In this document: positions 1 through 6,412 of the stretch, piece after piece
Layout of the letters: each line of letters begins with the position of its first letter
Position numbering within the stretch: the first letter of the stretch is position 1
Assembly: GCA_018985235.1 (NCBI GenBank)
Contig: JADGIG010000275.1
Location: forward strand, 1 to 10,928
Reading direction: 5' to 3'
Source: Sanchytrium tribonematis
Lineage: Eukaryota > Sanchytriomycota > Sanchytriomycetes > Sanchytriales > Sanchytriaceae
Length of the DNA stretch: 10,928 nt
The notes under the pieces: generated by a model
What the model saw: the letters and a program-made list of their open reading frames with translations, nothing else
The model's database searches: none
Told to the model about the DNA's origin: nothing
Position numbers and translations under genes: made by a program

Positions 1-1083
1 TGTTTTGGAAAAATTAATTGCGAATTGCAATGGTACGCAAAGCAATGCCAGCCTGGATTCAACAAAGCCACAACTAGTTTGCATTTAGATGCTTCAACTC
101 ACTCCACAGTTGGGAAAGATCCTAATGCCACTCATTCAACATTTACAAGTAAGGATGTAGAAATGCCTGATTTGCCAACCGAGGAATCTGAGGCTCATGG
201 TACTCATACATTAGAAAATTCAGTAGTTTCTCAGTATTCTGGTGTATCTCAATCAGTGATTTGGAGTGAAGTTGCATCAGAAACATCAGATTCTTCAAAT
301 TTCTCCTTTCCTTCCAAAACTACCAAATCATCTCCAGAGCCAACAAATGACCTGGATTGCAAAATATATTGGTATTTAGATGAATGTACAGGTAAAATTG
401 ACTGCATTTCTCAATGGTATGCGCCTTCATGTAAGAATTTAAAAGATACATCCGAATCTAATGAAAATTTGTCTGAAATAACTCAAAATGGCGATGATAA
501 TGTATATTTGACAACTGTAAGTGAAGAATATGATACAGAAACACATGAAGCAACTGATTTCGAGTCATTTACTGAATATCAACCAGATTCCCTTTCTGAA
601 CCTCAGGAAACATCTGAATTAGAAACAGATTTGCCAAATTTCTCTGCGATTACGACTGATGAGACAGGATTACCCCCAGGATCATCAGTTATGCACGAAA
701 CTCCAGTAGAATCTATTTTTGACGAATCTACAAGTGATCTAGAATTTGCGACTCCCTCTGCTATAGAAAAAGCTGACTCTTCTACTACTCAAAATGAAAC
801 TGTTGAATTTTTGGTTTCTGTAGAAAATACAAGCACTTTAGAATTCTCAGCAACCTTGACGTCATTTTTAACGAGTGCTACTGAAAACACCAGTACTGAG
901 ACCCAAACATCTGTCACTCAAGCATCTGCCACGATCTCTGCTTCTGCATCACAAGTGCCTGTAACTACAAAACCAATTGTCAAGAAATGGCATAAACCAC
1001 GTAAACCCAAGTGGCACAAGCCCAGAAAACCAAAATGGCATAAACCACGCAAGATTAAATGGCATAAACCAATCCCTATTTAA
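1..1083 (+). CDS. Ser/Thr-rich secreted or surface protein with Cys/Trp modules and basic repeat tail, 5'-partial
   Basis: The frame is open from base 1, so the gene starts left of the window; no convincing ATG begins it here (the first possible start codon, at 25, is a TTG). Two copies of a module with the pattern CxGKI[N/D]CxxQWYAxxC are visible, one at the very edge (codons 1-16) and one at bases 385-432, both with C-x5-C-x8-C spacing. The second has an extra Cys 8 residues upstream. Between and after them lies a long low-complexity region dominated by Ser, Thr and Glu, which suggests an O-glycosylated stalk. The C-terminus is four 8-residue basic repeats based on KWHKPRKP. No transmembrane segment is seen in this part and the signal peptide would lie off-window. 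Function is inferred: a cell-wall or extracellular protein. The module loosely recalls chitin-binding modules such as CBM19, but I cannot confirm that. Confidence 0.8.
   Translation, partial: CFGKINCELQWYAKQCQPGFNKATTSLHLDASTHSTVGKDPNATHSTFTSKDVEMPDLPTEESEAHGTHTLENSVVSQYSGVSQSVIWSEVASETSDSSNFSFPSKTTKSSPEPTNDLDCKIYWYLDECTGKIDCISQWYAPSCKNLKDTSESNENLSEITQNGDDNVYLTTVSEEYDTETHEATDFESFTEYQPDSLSEPQETSELETDLPNFSAITTDETGLPPGSSVMHETPVESIFDESTSDLEFATPSAIEKADSSTTQNETVEFLVSVENTSTLEFSATLTSFLTSATENTSTETQTSVTQASATISASASQVPVTTKPIVKKWHKPRKPKWHKPRKPKWHKPRKIKWHKPIPI
358..432 (+). other. Second Cys/Trp module of the surface protein
   Basis: Cysteine codons lie at 358, 385, 403 and 430. The last three repeat the spacing of the cysteines at codons 1, 7 and 16 of the window, and the residues GKI, QWYA and the acid/amide before the second Cys are shared. 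This is an internal domain repeat, probably disulphide-bonded. The first copy is cut by the window edge. Confidence 0.75.
985..1080 (+). repeat. Four tandem 24-bp units encoding KWHKPRKP-like repeats
   Basis: Units run 985-1008, 1009-1032, 1033-1056 and 1057-1080, directly up to the stop codon. Proteins: KWHKPRKP, KWHKPRKP, KWHKPRKI, KWHKPIPI. Units 1 and 2 encode the same peptide with different codons (for example AAA/AAG, CAT/CAC, CGT/AGA), so the repeat seems kept at the protein level rather than freshly duplicated. The tail is strongly basic, with Trp and His. Confidence 0.9.
1080..1083. other. Overlapping stop codons of two convergent genes
   Basis: The four bases TTAA contain the + strand stop TAA (1081-1083) and the - strand stop (1080-1082 read as TAA in reverse complement). 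Any 3' untranslated region of each gene must therefore be antisense to coding sequence of the other. Confidence 0.9.
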
Positions 1084-2207
1084 TAAATGTCTTCTAATTT
1101 CTCCCAATATTCTGCATATGGCTCTGGATGCCATCCCGTATGATAATATGGCATACACTCAAAAGTATTACTCAATATTTGCATATTGATGGATGTATTT
1201 TCCAATTTATGGAATGGCAATTGCGGATATTGCTTATTAAATATGGAATTCTCTATTTTCATGGATTTATACACAGAATATAAATATGCTACTTTAACAC
1301 GTGGTATAATCATAATATCATAACTCAATTTAATTAAATCCAAGCACAATGTCGTGGGTTCTGCAGTGCTGCATTCTCCAGATTGTTTCACAGCAAATGG
1401 TCTATTTTTACCTCTTCTAAATTTTAATCCATTTCTAAATGGTATGGCATCCATAGCTACCATTCCATTCCATGTACTCATGACTTGCATCGGCACTTGT
1501 CGGATCCACTTGATTTGATTCGTAAAAGATGCCATGGGTTGAAACATGGAACTCGTTAAATGATATCCATTTAAATCCATGGCTACCCAAGTATCATGAA
1601 ATAAATACTCATTTTTATAATCATAATCCATTCCAGATACCAATCCAGCTTGATTTAAGATTCGTTGATGCTCTAATTCCAATAAATCATTTAAACAAAA
1701 CATGACATCATTTAGAAATAAAATAGCATCTTGATTTGTTATATATTGAATGGCTTTATTTCTTTTATCTACTAAATAATCAATTCGATTCATTTCAAAT
1801 GTTAATGATTCATTCCCCATTTGAATTTCATGTGGAATTTGTCGTGATTTTAATTCTTTTTTATAGTCATCTAGCATTGATTTGGTATTGTCTGTTGATC
1901 CTGATTCATAAATACTAATAAATATATTCGGATTAAAGGCGATTAAATGATTTAAATTTATGATTAAATATGGCAATATCTCTTGATTATTATGTAAATT
2001 AATGGCGATATACCATTTATATTGTTGTAGATATGCATATCTATCCATATAAATGGGTTGACAGACCAGATCATAGTTAGATTGGATATTTGAATGATTA
2101 ATAGGCGTATTTATAGAAATATTGGGGATATGATAAGATTTATCATAAGATAATAAATATAGAAATATGAGAAATAAACTCAAATAAATGTGATATCGTC
2201 GTTTCAT
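1080..2207 (-). CDS. CAP59/CMT1-type alpha-1,3-mannosyltransferase (GT69 family), type II membrane protein
   Basis: The 375-aa product matches the fungal GT69/CAP59 family by motif: YIAINLHNN-type strand near residues 66-74, ESGSTDNTK (101-109), RNKA (149-152), LFLNDVMFC (163-171, the probable metal/nucleotide-sugar site), DTWVAMD (205-211), TWNGMVAMDAIPF (245-257), a GECS...LC block (277-288) and IPRVKVAY (301-308). A short basic N-terminus is followed by one hydrophobic segment (about 8-20), the layout of a Golgi type II glycosyltransferase. Known members transfer mannose from GDP-mannose to glycans or capsule polysaccharide; the acceptor here is unknown. I start at the ATG at 2207; a TTG three codons upstream is not needed. 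The 3' end overlaps the convergent gene by 4 bp, and the 5' end is about 50 bp from a transposon. Confidence 0.9.
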   Translation of the reverse strand: MKRRYHIYLSLFLIFLYLLSYDKSYHIPNISINTPINHSNIQSNYDLVCQPIYMDRYAYLQQYKWYIAINLHNNQEILPYLIINLNHLIAFNPNIFISIYESGSTDNTKSMLDDYKKELKSRQIPHEIQMGNESLTFEMNRIDYLVDKRNKAIQYITNQDAILFLNDVMFCLNDLLELEHQRILNQAGLVSGMDYDYKNEYLFHDTWVAMDLNGYHLTSSMFQPMASFTNQIKWIRQVPMQVMSTWNGMVAMDAIPFRNGLKFRRGKNRPFAVKQSGECSTAEPTTLCLDLIKLSYDIMIIPRVKVAYLYSVYKSMKIENSIFNKQYPQLPFHKLENTSINMQILSNTFECMPYYHTGWHPEPYAEYWEKLEDIY

Positions 2208-2254
2208 TACTAACAAGCCTCATTTATTTTGAAATTGTCTCATTTTCGTTTCAA

Positions 2255-2282
2255 ATATCCTCTGTTACAGGGATTTGTCTCC
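2255..2282 (+). repeat. Left terminal inverted repeat of the Tc1-type element (with TA target site)
   Basis: The core is TCCTCTGTTACAGGGATTTG. Its reverse complement recurs at 2861-2888 with two differences (an inner C/T and a T/G near the inner end). Confidence 0.9.
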
Positions 2283-2885
2283 ATTGTATTTAAATTTCAG
2301 AATTTTGACTCACAAAAGTTCTGTTATGGAGTCAATAAACGAGATGACATGCACGTTAGAAGAAAACAAGGTGATAAATATGGAACTCAATTTTGGGGAT
2401 GCTTTAGTTTTTACGGACTAGGACCAATAACGACTGTTAGAGGCAAATTAAATCAATTTACATACTGCCAAATGATGCAAGATCATTTGGTGCCAGAGTG
2501 GAATGCTGCCAAGACTCTTTTTAGACCATTTTTCCAGCAAAACAATGCACCTTGTCATAATGCTCATTATACCCGTAACTGGTTTAAACAAAGCGGTATT
2601 GTACTAATTGACTGGCCATCTTGTAGTCCTGATCTGAACCCAATAGAAGATTTATGGGTGATTATGAAAAGAAGACTTGGAAAATTGGATTTTCCACCCA
2701 ATTAAGACGCTTTGGAGAATATTACATTGAAATTATGGGAGTCCATTCAGGAAAACGACTCAGATATGCTGGAAAATCTTGCACTATCATTTAAAACTAA
2801 ATTGCAGAAGTGTTTGCAGCTAAATGGTGACTTGATTAATAAATTTTATTTCTAATATTTGGCGACAAATCCCTATAACAGAGGA
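2258..2885 (+). mobile_element. Tc1-type (DD34E) transposon, internally deleted, with both inverted repeats
   Basis: A 28-bp imperfect inverted repeat including the target site lies at 2255-2282 and 2861-2888, with two mismatches. A TA flanks each end (2256-2257 and 2886-2887), as expected for Tc1/mariner insertion, giving a 628-bp element. Because the ends read ATAT, the exact border may shift by a base or two. Inside is a transposase remnant on + that lacks the N-terminal DNA-binding half: the left repeat is followed almost at once by the catalytic domain. Intact Tc1 elements are usually well over 1 kb, so this is a deletion derivative, immobile on its own. It lies between the GT69 gene and the first secreted paralogue and forms the last codons of the latter. 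Confidence 0.88.
2283..2855 (+). pseudogene. Decayed Tc1-family transposase (catalytic domain only)
   Basis: The reading frame shows Tc1 hallmarks in order: a likely first catalytic Asp in FDSQKF (codon 2307-2309), the WGCFSFYGLG strand, the Y..MM.DHLVPEW region, QQNNAPCH, WPSCSPDLNPIEDLW and a KRRL tail. The second catalytic Asp is replaced by Asn (AAC at 2541-2543, one transition from GAC). The final Glu of NPIE follows after 34 residues, the DD34E spacing of Tc1 transposases. An in-frame TAA at 2703-2705 interrupts the frame, which then continues for 49 recognisable C-terminal codons to a TAA at 2853-2855. The N-terminal helix-turn-helix half is missing. The product would be inactive. No ATG lies at a sensible start. 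Confidence 0.9.
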
Positions 2886-2888
2886 TAT
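2861..2888 (-). repeat. Right terminal inverted repeat of the Tc1-type element (with TA target site)
   Basis: This is the reverse-complement partner of 2255-2282. Read on the minus strand it also encodes the final residues YPLL and the TAG stop (2873-2875) of the neighbouring paralogue gene. Confidence 0.9.
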
Positions 2889-3946
2889 TGGGGTAGCACA
2901 TTTTGCTTAATGACACCAAAACAATTCCGGTTGTATTCCTTTACATTTTCAAATGTAAATGATGAAAAGTACATATGTAATTGACGTAGATCTAATTTAA
3001 TATTTTCATTGGAAAATAAAGCACTTAGGACATTGCAATTATTGTATTTAATCAATCCATAAAACAAATTCTTTGCTTGAATAGGGTTTAAACGGTGAGA
3101 CTTGATTTCCATTAGCAAAGGGTTTAATAAATTTAATTTGTCTGCTTTGGGAAGTTGGTGCACACTCGGGAATGGCTGATCAAAATAGGATGGTTGATAA
3201 TGAGCTGCTAATTCGGTAATTAATTTTTTCTGATTAAATCGACTAGAGGCTACGAGTGCCCATTGAGTTTGAATCGCATAAATCTTATGTATTTCTATAT
3301 CGCAGGAATGAAGCGACTTTTCCAAATCAGATTCTATTAATAATTTATCACCAAATTCAGATTTAGCGGCAAATAAGATTTTGAAAAATTCACATTTTGT
3401 CTGCTCGTTTAATGCGTTGAAAAACTGTTCAATGAGTTGAACATTGACTAATTCTGGAAAGTCAGACAGCAATGGTTTTGATTCATCATCTGAATTAATA
3501 GATTGAAATTGAGAGACAAAAACACCCCATAACTTTTGAAATTTTGGATTTGGCGTTTCTTGTAGGATTTTTATAAATTTGTAAACCCCATCGAAATAAT
3601 AATATTTCACAGAGTATCTGATTAAGGATTTCATGAATCGTTGAATTGAAATCCAATGAGTTTGTCGTTCTACATCTCTGTTAATATATTTTTCATAAAA
3701 CTCATTTAATACGCCAATTCCTGCATTTTCCGATAAATATACTACATATCTGACGACAATGTCTTTTTCATCATCTTTTAAAATTACAATGTTTTGCTTT
3801 TCATAATAAATTTCCATTTCCAGGAACAATCTCTTTTTTGGCCACTCACTTTGTTGAAATTGATCCATAGATGCATCCCTTTGTTCCAATATAGACCTCA
3901 ACTCATCTGTCCAACTTGCAAATACCATTAAAACAATCAAATACAT
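2873..3946 (-). CDS. Unrecognised secreted helical protein, paralogue A, 3' end rewritten by transposon
   Basis: The 357-aa protein starts at a clear ATG with a short hydrophobic N-terminus (MYLIVLMVFASW) that looks like a signal peptide. The rest appears helical, with no motif I recognise. It is clearly related to the next gene (4011-5276). Shared blocks include a W-T-[DN]-E-L start, FM.SLI.YS....Y..GVYKF, LLSD[FY]P.L, AAKSE-type [AT]KSE[FY]GD.LL, IYAIQTQ..LV and NLFY.L..YN.C. The last four residues (PLL plus part of the Tyr codon) and the TAG stop come from the right repeat of the Tc1 element. Joining the flanks across the TA would give a short alternative ending LKRK with TGA at 2240-2242. 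The family function is unknown. I infer a lineage-specific secreted family, possibly acting at the cell surface or on a host or prey. Confidence 0.8.
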   Translation of the reverse strand: MYLIVLMVFASWTDELRSILEQRDASMDQFQQSEWPKKRLFLEMEIYYEKQNIVILKDDEKDIVVRYVVYLSENAGIGVLNEFYEKYINRDVERQTHWISIQRFMKSLIRYSVKYYYFDGVYKFIKILQETPNPKFQKLWGVFVSQFQSINSDDESKPLLSDFPELVNVQLIEQFFNALNEQTKCEFFKILFAAKSEFGDKLLIESDLEKSLHSCDIEIHKIYAIQTQWALVASSRFNQKKLITELAAHYQPSYFDQPFPSVHQLPKADKLNLLNPLLMEIKSHRLNPIQAKNLFYGLIKYNNCNVLSALFSNENIKLDLRQLHMYFSSFTFENVKEYNRNCFGVIKQNVLPQYPLL

Positions 3947-3953
3947 TCACAAA

Positions 3954-3982
3954 TATTTGTGTTTTCAAGGAGTATTTGTGTT
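3954..3982. repeat. Short direct repeat upstream of paralogue A
   Basis: TATTTGTGTT occurs at 3954-3963 and again at 3973-3982, 19 bp apart, just upstream of the ATG of the 2873-3946 gene. A loosely similar GTCATTTGT pair is found upstream of paralogue B (5412-5420, 5438-5446). These could be promoter elements; the evidence is only positional. Confidence 0.35.
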
Positions 3983-4010
3983 CAATTTAAAATCAAATCC
4001 ACGTTGCACA

Positions 4011-5276
4011 TCATTTATTTTTACGACTCTGTAATAATCGTATGAATTTGCGTATTCTAGTCCTAGTAAATACGTCATCATATGGATCTATCTGATAATT
4101 CTGTAGCACATTTAATATTTTAGATTTTTCACTCTTTTTCACTCGAATGTGGTTCTTATTGCCATGATTCACTATATATTTGAATAATTGCCTATTGAAT
4201 ACACTCTTGAATGATTTCTCCATATTAAATATATGCTGTACAAGCTCAAATGTCAAATCAAATGGCATTTGTAATTTCAAAATATCATCAAAACAATTGG
4301 GACTATTTCTCATTAAATAACTTGTCAAATCAACACCACTAACTTGAATATCATTGAATAAATACTTGAATGCCTTGCAATGATTGTAGTTAACTAATAA
4401 ATAAAAGAGATTCTTGATATTTCCATGAGATAATTCAGATGCTTTGATTTGATTCAGTAATGGACGGATAGATTGAATATCATGTATAATGGGTAATCCA
4501 GTTATGATTGAAATGCGTGTATTCAAATGAGATGGTTTAAAATGAGTTGCTAATATTTGTGAGATTTGATTTTGATTTGGAAATGCACTTGTTCTAACCA
4601 GTGATAATTGGGTTTGAATGGCATAAATAGACTCTATTTGCGATTGATTACAAATTTCAATCTCATTTCTCGCTAATAATGCATCACCATATTCAGATTT
4701 AGTGGCAAATATCAGATTTAATAATTTGCATCTTTGAGTATTATTTAGTTCATAATAGATTAAATTGAGTAAAGAGGGATGATTGATGAGTAATGGGTAA
4801 TCAGAGAGTAATACTTTGGATGTATGAGACTCAATAGATTTAAAATGAGGAATAAAGATTTCAAAGATTTCATTGAAATTGGAAAATGAAATTAAAGATT
4901 GTCGATTCATGAAATGTAAAAATTTGTAGACACCCACCATATAGTGATGTTGAATGGAATAATCTATCAGAGATGACATGAATTGAAAAAGAGGAAGAAA
5001 TTTGCGATGATATAAATTATCTATTAAATTACTAAATGATAAAGTGGATAATAATGCAGCATATCCCACAATAATGATTTTTTGATCATCGGATAAGGAA
5101 TGAATGGGGATACCAAATATATTTTGATCTATTTTGGATAATAAAGTGGCATCCGTCCATTTCATTTGTAAATCTTGCCATTTTATAGAATTGGATTTTA
5201 CAATGATATTCTGTTGATTCATAATGGCAACCAGTTCATTTGTCCAATGTGCAAATAGCAATGTCAACCAATGCAT
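4011..5276 (-). CDS. Unrecognised secreted helical protein, paralogue B
   Basis: The 421-aa protein is encoded from the ATG at 5276 (MHWLTLLFAHWTNEL); this start aligns with that of paralogue A, whereas an upstream TTG does not. A short hydrophobic N-terminus suggests a signal peptide. It shares blocks with the neighbour at 2873-3946 over most of its length (see that entry), then carries roughly 70-85 further residues ending in a basic tail (LLQSRKNK). The body is Leu/Ile/Asn/Ser-rich and appears helical, without transmembrane segments or cysteine pattern. The two genes are tandem, 64 bp apart, consistent with a local duplication followed by strong divergence. An AATAAA lies inside the last codons (4014-4019). 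I do not recognise the family. Confidence 0.82.
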   Translation of the reverse strand: MHWLTLLFAHWTNELVAIMNQQNIIVKSNSIKWQDLQMKWTDATLLSKIDQNIFGIPIHSLSDDQKIIIVGYAALLSTLSFSNLIDNLYHRKFLPLFQFMSSLIDYSIQHHYMVGVYKFLHFMNRQSLISFSNFNEIFEIFIPHFKSIESHTSKVLLSDYPLLINHPSLLNLIYYELNNTQRCKLLNLIFATKSEYGDALLARNEIEICNQSQIESIYAIQTQLSLVRTSAFPNQNQISQILATHFKPSHLNTRISIITGLPIIHDIQSIRPLLNQIKASELSHGNIKNLFYLLVNYNHCKAFKYLFNDIQVSGVDLTSYLMRNSPNCFDDILKLQMPFDLTFELVQHIFNMEKSFKSVFNRQLFKYIVNHGNKNHIRVKKSEKSKILNVLQNYQIDPYDDVFTRTRIRKFIRLLQSRKNK

Positions 5277-5491
5277 ATTTGTAAAGAGGGGAAATGTCAA
5301 ATATTTTTAGTAAAAATGACTCGTGTCGGCAATTTCATTCAATGAGTTGTTCACTTGAATTTCATGTTACACTAATATCTCAAGGGTCTTTTGTACTCAC
5401 ATTTTTACAATGTCATTTGTCAAAATAAATGAAAGGAGTCATTTGTACAACTTGATTTTGTATTTAGTAATCCTGTTCCCCAAATGGCAGC
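5277..5491. promoter_or_regulatory. Divergent intergenic region between paralogue B and the small Cys protein
   Basis: This 215-bp AT-rich spacer must contain the promoters of both flanking genes. It holds two copies of GTCATTTGT (5412-5420, 5438-5446). No TATA box stands out and no other gene is evident. Confidence 0.45.
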
Positions 5492-5839
5492 ATGTTGGTG
5501 AATTTGGTATTTGTATTAGCAACAGTAATAGTAGAATTTACAGCGACCAATCAGATTTTTAAGTTAAAAAAAGGACCAGCAATTGCAGAATGGGTTCTTC
5601 AAAGCTCAAATATATATTTTCATAATTTTTATGGTTTGCTAGAGGAAGCTCATAAATTAGGAGATGTAATAATTCGAAATGAGGATTCGCGATGCAGAAA
5701 ATCAATATCACCTAGTTTTCAACTCACTAAAACTTATTTTCGTGAACTACTAATTGAGTGTAATGACAATCGAGAAGCGGAGCCCGCAATATGTTTCCGG
5801 TTTAAAGTTCGTAATACAGGCCGAAAACGATGCCAGTGA
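5492..5839 (+). CDS. Small secreted four-cysteine protein
   Basis: The 115-aa product starts at an ATG and opens with a strongly hydrophobic stretch (LVNLVFVLATVIVEF, residues 2-16) typical of a signal peptide, probably cleaved around residues 18-21. The mature part has four cysteines (68, 90, 101, 114), enough for two disulphides, and is basic towards the C-terminus (GRKRC). No family is recognised. Size, signal peptide and even cysteine count resemble small secreted effector-like proteins, but that is inference. It is transcribed away from paralogue B, sharing a 215-bp promoter region, and may belong to the same secreted-protein block. An AATAAA follows 28 bp after the stop. Confidence 0.65.
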   Translation: MLVNLVFVLATVIVEFTATNQIFKLKKGPAIAEWVLQSSNIYFHNFYGLLEEAHKLGDVIIRNEDSRCRKSISPSFQLTKTYFRELLIECNDNREAEPAICFRFKVRNTGRKRCQ

Positions 5840-5866
5840 TTGCAAAAATAATGGTGCGCTGCAATC

Positions 5867-5872
5867 AATAAA
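5867..5872 (+). terminator. Probable polyadenylation signal of the small Cys protein gene
   Basis: AATAAA lies 28 bp after the stop codon, before the convergent gene begins. Confidence 0.5.
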
Positions 5873-5912
5873 CATTTGAAAAACTATTACACACCAATTT
5901 TCAGTTAAATAT

Positions 5913-5918
5913 TTTATT
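5913..5918 (-). terminator. Probable polyadenylation signal next to the stop of the 75-aa gene
   Basis: AATAAA begins two bases after the TAG stop (5920-5922) of the minus-strand gene. Confidence 0.5.
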
Positions 5919-5919
5919 T

Positions 5920-6147
5920 CTACAAATCTATTTGACCCAGTCGTAAATCAGTATCTTTGACATACTTTCTAAAGAATAGAACACTTTCCATCAATATATT
6001 CAATTTCGTATCTATTTTATATTCTAATTCTGGTTGATTATCACCAATATAAATGGATTCCAATCTATTTATCTCTAATTCACATGCTTCTATTTGTAAT
6101 TTGGCATAATCTAATAAATTCATGATTTTGAGTCGATTGGATTCCAT
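5920..6147 (-). CDS. Small charged, coiled-coil-like protein, unrecognised
   Basis: This is a 75-aa frame with an ATG start and a TAG stop. It is rich in Leu, Ile, Glu, Asp and Lys, with hydrophobic residues at heptad-like spacing (for example LLDYAKLQIEACELEINRL near residues 11-29), so it probably forms helical hairpins or a coiled coil. It has no signal peptide or membrane segment. Size and composition would fit a small subunit of a larger complex (prefoldin-like, kinetochore or Mediator type), but I cannot place it. The AATAAA directly after the stop supports a real gene. It is convergent with the small Cys protein gene, 80 bp away. Confidence 0.55.
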   Translation of the reverse strand: MESNRLKIMNLLDYAKLQIEACELEINRLESIYIGDNQPELEYKIDTKLNILMESVLFFRKYVKDTDLRLGQIDL

Positions 6148-6412
6148 TTCTAGATGTGTGCTATGAATTATTAAAAATAGAAATTTGACGCCATCGTGCG
6201 CAAAAGGATGGGCCTGATTGGTGTTGAAATGATGCTTGGGTCATCAATGGTCATTTGGATGTCAAAGGCGATTAAAGCGGGCAAAGGATCAGAAAACGTT
6301 CTTGAGAAATCTCAATTTCACTCCTCATGTGCGATGATGCAGTCAGAAAAACTTTGAAATGACACTAGATGGGTTTCACTCCCTATATTCTATATTTTAT
6401 AAATAATTTTTG
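6148..6412. promoter_or_regulatory. Divergent intergenic region upstream of NDK
   Basis: This is the longest gene-free stretch, 265 bp, lying between divergent genes. An AT-rich run just before NDK (about 6383-6412, with TATATTTTATAAATAA) may serve as a TATA-like core promoter. A 49-codon ATG frame (6208-6357) lies inside and is listed separately. Confidence 0.45.
6208..6357 (+). CDS. Possible small ORF (49 aa), tentative
   Basis: An uninterrupted ATG-to-TGA frame in the intergenic region encodes a 49-aa peptide with a hydrophobic first half rich in Met and Gly (MGLIGVEMMLGSSMVIWM) and a Lys/Ser-rich second half. The base composition is less AT-rich than the surrounding spacer. It could be a small membrane protein or an upstream ORF in the NDK leader, or chance. 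No homologue is recognised. Confidence 0.22.
   Translation: MGLIGVEMMLGSSMVIWMSKAIKAGKGSENVLEKSQFHSSCAMMQSEKL

Noticed and set aside
949-1158. Minus-strand frame opposite the KWHKPRKP repeat, with a repeated aromatic peptide
   Set aside because: It is the antisense of the 24-bp repeat and spans the shared stop region; both strands are already explained by the convergent genes.
2229-2282. Extension of the transposase frame through the left inverted repeat to a TTG
   Set aside because: The frame is open only by chance through the repeat and flanking host DNA; the start is not an ATG and the residues do not match transposase.
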